Position numbers and translations under genes: made by a program
The notes under the pieces: generated by a model
Databases searched by the model: none
Told to the model about the DNA's origin: nothing
The model's input: only the letters and a program-made list of their open reading frames with translations
In this document: in pieces, positions 61,085-64,000 of the stretch
How positions within the stretch are numbered: position 1 is the stretch's first letter
Layout: each line of letters starts with the position of its first letter
NCBI RefSeq assembly: GCF_024518675.1
Contig: NZ_JANIGL010000007.1
Location: forward strand, 62,001-126,000
Source of the DNA: Pseudoalteromonas shioyasakiensis
Lineage (GTDB): Bacteria > Pseudomonadota > Gammaproteobacteria > Enterobacterales > Alteromonadaceae
Direction of reading: 5' to 3'
DNA: 64,000 nucleotides

Positions 61085-63217
61085 TTAATTGGATAAGCTT
61101 AAGCTAATAAAAAATGCCATTTCAAGGGCTTTTTCTTCTAGGCTTTTAAAGCGCCCTGATGCGCCACCGTGGCCTGCATCCATATCCGTTTTAAAGACTA
61201 AAATATTATTGTCTGTTTTATATTCTCGCATCTTTGCGACCCATTTCATTGGCTCCCAATATTGCACTTGCGAATCATGTAGACCCGTAGTCACTAAAAT
61301 ATTTGGGTAGTCCTGCGCAGCAATATTATCATACGGAGAATACGCAGCTATTAGATCATAATATTCAGGATCGTTCGGGTTGCCCCATTCATCATACTCA
61401 TTAGTAGTTAACGGTATAGATTCATCCAACATAGTCGTTAATACATCTAAAAATGGAACGTGGCAACCTATACCTAAATAAAGTTCAGGTGCTTGATTAA
61501 CCACGGCGCCCATTAATAACCCGCCAGCACTGCCACCTGAGGCAAATACTTTATCTTTTGCACCATATCCTTGCGCTAACAAGGCCTGAGTGACATCTAT
61601 AAAATCATTAAAGCTATTTTGTTTGTGCTGCTTTTTACCATTTTCGTACCAATGACGCCCTAGCATTTCACTGCCACGGACATGGGCAATTGCATAGACA
61701 AAACCGCGGTCAAGTAAGCTAAGGGCAGTACTTGAGAAGCTTGGATCGATAGTAATGCCATAGGCACCATAACCATATTGAAATAATGGATTACTGCCGT
61801 CTTTATTGAACGTGCTTTTACGGTAAACCAAGGACACAGGGATTTTCTCACCATCGCGAGCTGTCACCATTAAGCGCTCAGAAGCGTAATTTTCAGTTTT
61901 AAAATCACCCACTACTTTTTGTTGCTTTAACTGCGTTTTCACACCGGTTTTTAAATCCACTTCATACAGTGAACCCGGTGTAGTAAGACTAGAATAATAA
62001 ATGCGTGCCTTGCTGGTATTACTTTCAGGATTCATGGCTATCGCAGCGTAATAACAGGGATCATCAAACTCTAACGCCATACGTTGCTGTTGTTGATCAA
62101 CGACAACGAAACGTGTTTGCCCCAGCGCTCGCTCAGTCAGTACAACGTACTGGTTAAATATCTCGACCCCTTCTAACAATACATCGTCACGATGTGCAGT
62201 ATGCTCTAGCCATTGATTTTTATCGGCGATTGTTGCCGTTGTTGCTGTCATTAAGCGGAAGTTTTTTGCCCGCCAATTAGTCACTATGTAAAAGGTATCA
62301 CCGAGTTTATCAACATCAAACTCATGACCTTCTTCGCGAGGCATAAGTTGATTAAACTCTCCACTTGGCCGGTTTGCATCTAATACCCAGGTATCGTTTG
62401 TTTCAGTACTCGCTAAATCAATTATAATTAGGCTTTCATCACGGCTTTTACCCAACCCCATGAAAAAGCTACGGTCGTGTTCTTCATAAACAAGAACATC
62501 GGCGTCCTGCGAGGTACCTAATTCATGGCGATATACTTGAAAGCCTAATAAGGTTTTTAGATCTTTTTTAACGTAAAAAACAGTTTTATTATCGTTCGCC
62601 CAAACAACTTGCCCTTCGGTGTTCTCCAGTACATCATCGAGCAAGCGCTCATCGTCAATAACTCTAAACTTGACGGTATAAATACGACGGCCTTCGGTGT
62701 CTTCTGAATAAGCAAGTAACTGTTCATTAGGACTCACGGCCACTTCGCCCAGTTCATAAAATTCAAAACCATCCGCTAAATGATTAACATCCAATAACAG
62801 TTGTTTGTCATTGCTGCTAATGTCACTACTGCGGTAGTGGCGGGCATATTCATCATCACCACGCACCTCTGAGTGGTACCAATATTTACCGTCTTTAACT
62901 GGGTAGCTATTGTCGTCTTTAACGATGCGGCCTTTGAGCTCTTCGAATAACTCAGCCTGAAACGATTTAATCGGGGCTAATTGATTATCACAATAACTAT
63001 TTTCTGCGGCCAAATGTTCAAGTATTTCAGGTTCTTCTCTATCATCATCACGCATCCAGTAATAATCATCTACACGCGCTTTATTATGAGTTGTTAAGGT
63101 ATGAGGTTGTTTACGCGCAACTGGGGCGTTAGCTAGTACAGATAATGATAAGTTTGATAGAGACACAGAGTAACCAATAAAAATTTTTGTTGCTCTGAGT
63201 TTACCATAACTTTTCAA
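61085..63217 (-). CDS. ptrB: S9 family peptidase, oligopeptidase B type
   Basis: 710 residues. N-terminal beta-propeller (DDYYWMRDDDREEPEIL near residue 51) and C-terminal catalytic domain with nucleophile FASGGSAGGLLMGAVV, Asp in LHDSQVQYWEPMKW and His in DMDAGHGGASGRF. It cleaves small peptides after basic residues. The start is unsure: the TTG at 63215-63217 gives a signal-like N terminus (KLRATKIFIGYSVSLSNLSLSVLANA), and a GTG at 63164-63166 would remove its basic part. The upstream terminator ends only a few bases before the TTG. Confidence 0.88.
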   Translation of the reverse strand: MKSYGKLRATKIFIGYSVSLSNLSLSVLANAPVARKQPHTLTTHNKARVDDYYWMRDDDREEPEILEHLAAENSYCDNQLAPIKSFQAELFEELKGRIVKDDNSYPVKDGKYWYHSEVRGDDEYARHYRSSDISSNDKQLLLDVNHLADGFEFYELGEVAVSPNEQLLAYSEDTEGRRIYTVKFRVIDDERLLDDVLENTEGQVVWANDNKTVFYVKKDLKTLLGFQVYRHELGTSQDADVLVYEEHDRSFFMGLGKSRDESLIIIDLASTETNDTWVLDANRPSGEFNQLMPREEGHEFDVDKLGDTFYIVTNWRAKNFRLMTATTATIADKNQWLEHTAHRDDVLLEGVEIFNQYVVLTERALGQTRFVVVDQQQQRMALEFDDPCYYAAIAMNPESNTSKARIYYSSLTTPGSLYEVDLKTGVKTQLKQQKVVGDFKTENYASERLMVTARDGEKIPVSLVYRKSTFNKDGSNPLFQYGYGAYGITIDPSFSSTALSLLDRGFVYAIAHVRGSEMLGRHWYENGKKQHKQNSFNDFIDVTQALLAQGYGAKDKVFASGGSAGGLLMGAVVNQAPELYLGIGCHVPFLDVLTTMLDESIPLTTNEYDEWGNPNDPEYYDLIAAYSPYDNIAAQDYPNILVTTGLHDSQVQYWEPMKWVAKMREYKTDNNILVFKTDMDAGHGGASGRFKSLEEKALEMAFFISLSLSN

Positions 63218-63224
63218 ATCATAT

Positions 63225-63250
63225 AAAAAAGCCCACTCAAACGAGTGGGC
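63225..63250 (-). terminator. terminator between the two leftward genes
   Basis: GCCCACTC-AAAC-GAGTGGGC stem; read on the minus strand it is followed by six T residues. It ends the leftward gene that stops at 63290, so the peptidase gene needs its own promoter. Confidence 0.85.
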
Positions 63251-63289
63251 AGAAAATGCTAAATAGCATTAGGGGGGGAAACCATTTAA

Positions 63290-63856
63290 CTACTGAAGCA
63301 CTTGTTGCCAAGCTAAATCCCAGCTCTGACCAACACCTGGTTCGTAGAGTGGGTTATATTGTTCTTTCACTTTGCAAAATCGGTCAAAAGGCCAAGGTTT
63401 GCATTTATAAATTAAACCCGTTTTTGGTTGCAACACTTTTACGCCAGCGTTGTAGTCATCACTTTTCTCTGGATAAACATAATCATAAGCAGGTTTTGCC
63501 TGTTCCCAGTTGTCGCACTGAGCTACACAATGAAACGTTAACTCTGCACGCGTGATACCACTACCATCAAGCGCATATATTTGATTAGAGCGGTAGCCAA
63601 TAACGAGACCTTGCTCTGTCATTTTGCCCGCTTCAATTAATGGAATGTACATATTAATATATTCAGCAATACGGCGCGGCCAATTATGCGGCTCACCTTG
63701 TTCGCTATTAGTGATTTTATAATCAAACGATAAATCGACTAGCTCTCCTTGCATGTCATAAAAGGTTACTGTCACCGTATCGCCAATAAATAATTGGGTA
63801 TGGTGATTTAAGCAACCTATTGCCGACCATTTTCCACAGGCCAATGACGAATGCAT
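63290..63856 (-). CDS. hypothetical protein, 188 residues
   Basis: ATG on the complement of 63854-63856; an in-frame TTG two codons earlier is possible (AAGG is nearer to it). No family recognised. Six cysteines (for example CGKWSAIGC, CVAQC, CKPWPFDRFC) suggest disulphides, but there is no ordinary signal peptide. The C-terminal half is aromatic-rich (YKCKPWPF, YNPLYEPGVGQSWDLAWQQVL). It ends 40 bp before the terminator at 63250. Confidence 0.55.
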   Translation of the reverse strand: MHSSLACGKWSAIGCLNHHTQLFIGDTVTVTFYDMQGELVDLSFDYKITNSEQGEPHNWPRRIAEYINMYIPLIEAGKMTEQGLVIGYRSNQIYALDGSGITRAELTFHCVAQCDNWEQAKPAYDYVYPEKSDDYNAGVKVLQPKTGLIYKCKPWPFDRFCKVKEQYNPLYEPGVGQSWDLAWQQVLQ

Positions 63857-64000
63857 AAACAAAGTAACACCTTATGAATACTTAATAGGTACTATCCAAC
63901 ATTTACAGAACAAAATAAATACTTTTTTACTAGTTTAGGCAAGTGATACACAGAGAAGGAGAATGCCTGTGTAGCAACCCCGCTATCTTAGTATAAAACC

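Overview
The window looks like a chromosomal segment of a marine gammaproteobacterium of the order Alteromonadales, most probably Pseudoalteromonas. The signs are low GC, a UbiE-UbiJ-UbiB-TatABC-TatD-HemB gene string, a second EF-G of the Vibrio/Alteromonadales type, a magnesium-type HemB, and paired cytochrome c'/cytochrome b561 genes. This is inferred from remembered protein families; no search was run.

Layout. 1-14.8 kb: a truncated lipoprotein gene, a large secreted subtilase, cytochromes c' and b561, the AzlCD exporter, a YqhD-like dehydrogenase with a divergent LysR regulator, glutathione peroxidase, a YggN/DUF2884 protein, a MocR regulator divergent from an EamA exporter, and a lipid kinase. 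14.8-16.3 kb: a small ORF, two tRNA-Ser genes (UGA, GCU) and hairpin-rich repeats that carry a tRNA-Ser tail in inverted orientation. 16.3-24 kb: a complete methionine salvage locus (mtnU, mtnE / mtnB, mtnC, mtnD / mtnA / mtnK). Matching MetJ-like boxes lie in both divergent promoter regions, and a RelA/SpoT-domain gene is wedged into the locus. 24-37.5 kb: an FMN glutamate-synthase-like protein, a DUF885 lipoprotein, a degenerate GGDEF protein, then a ten-gene string from ubiE through tat to hemB. 37.8-46.8 kb: a lone EF-G paralogue and a six-gene tricarboxylate uptake operon (porin, tctC, tctB, tctA, CitA-type kinase, CitB-type regulator).

46.8-48.1 kb holds a histidine-kinase remnant followed by two tandem, diverged copies of a roughly 210-nt transcription unit. 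Each copy has a Fur-box-like dyad, a TTGACA-N17-GATAAT promoter, base-paired stems with compensatory changes between copies, a RyhB-like ACATTGCTCA stretch and an intrinsic terminator. I read these as a PrrF/RyhB-like pair of iron-responsive small RNAs, and they are one of the two most interesting finds.

49.2-58.4 kb, between rbgA (ylqF) and yaeQ, is an AT-rich defence island. In the direction of transcription it holds a frameshifted AAA-ATPase/TOPRIM-like gene overlapping an N6-methylase fused to a specificity domain (with an altered catalytic motif), a toxin-antitoxin-SecB-chaperone operon with a palindromic operator, a small Cys-rich protein ending in a perfect SSB C-terminal tip, and a DarTG-like pair. 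In that pair DarT is fused to membrane helices, a coiled coil and a winged-helix-like segment, and the macro-domain antitoxin carries a helix-hairpin-helix tail. A MITE-like element lies at the island's yaeQ side. 58.4-64 kb: yaeQ, a lipase-like hydrolase, a small membrane protein with an FNR-like box, dps, and an oligopeptidase B-like gene flanked by two unrecognised genes.
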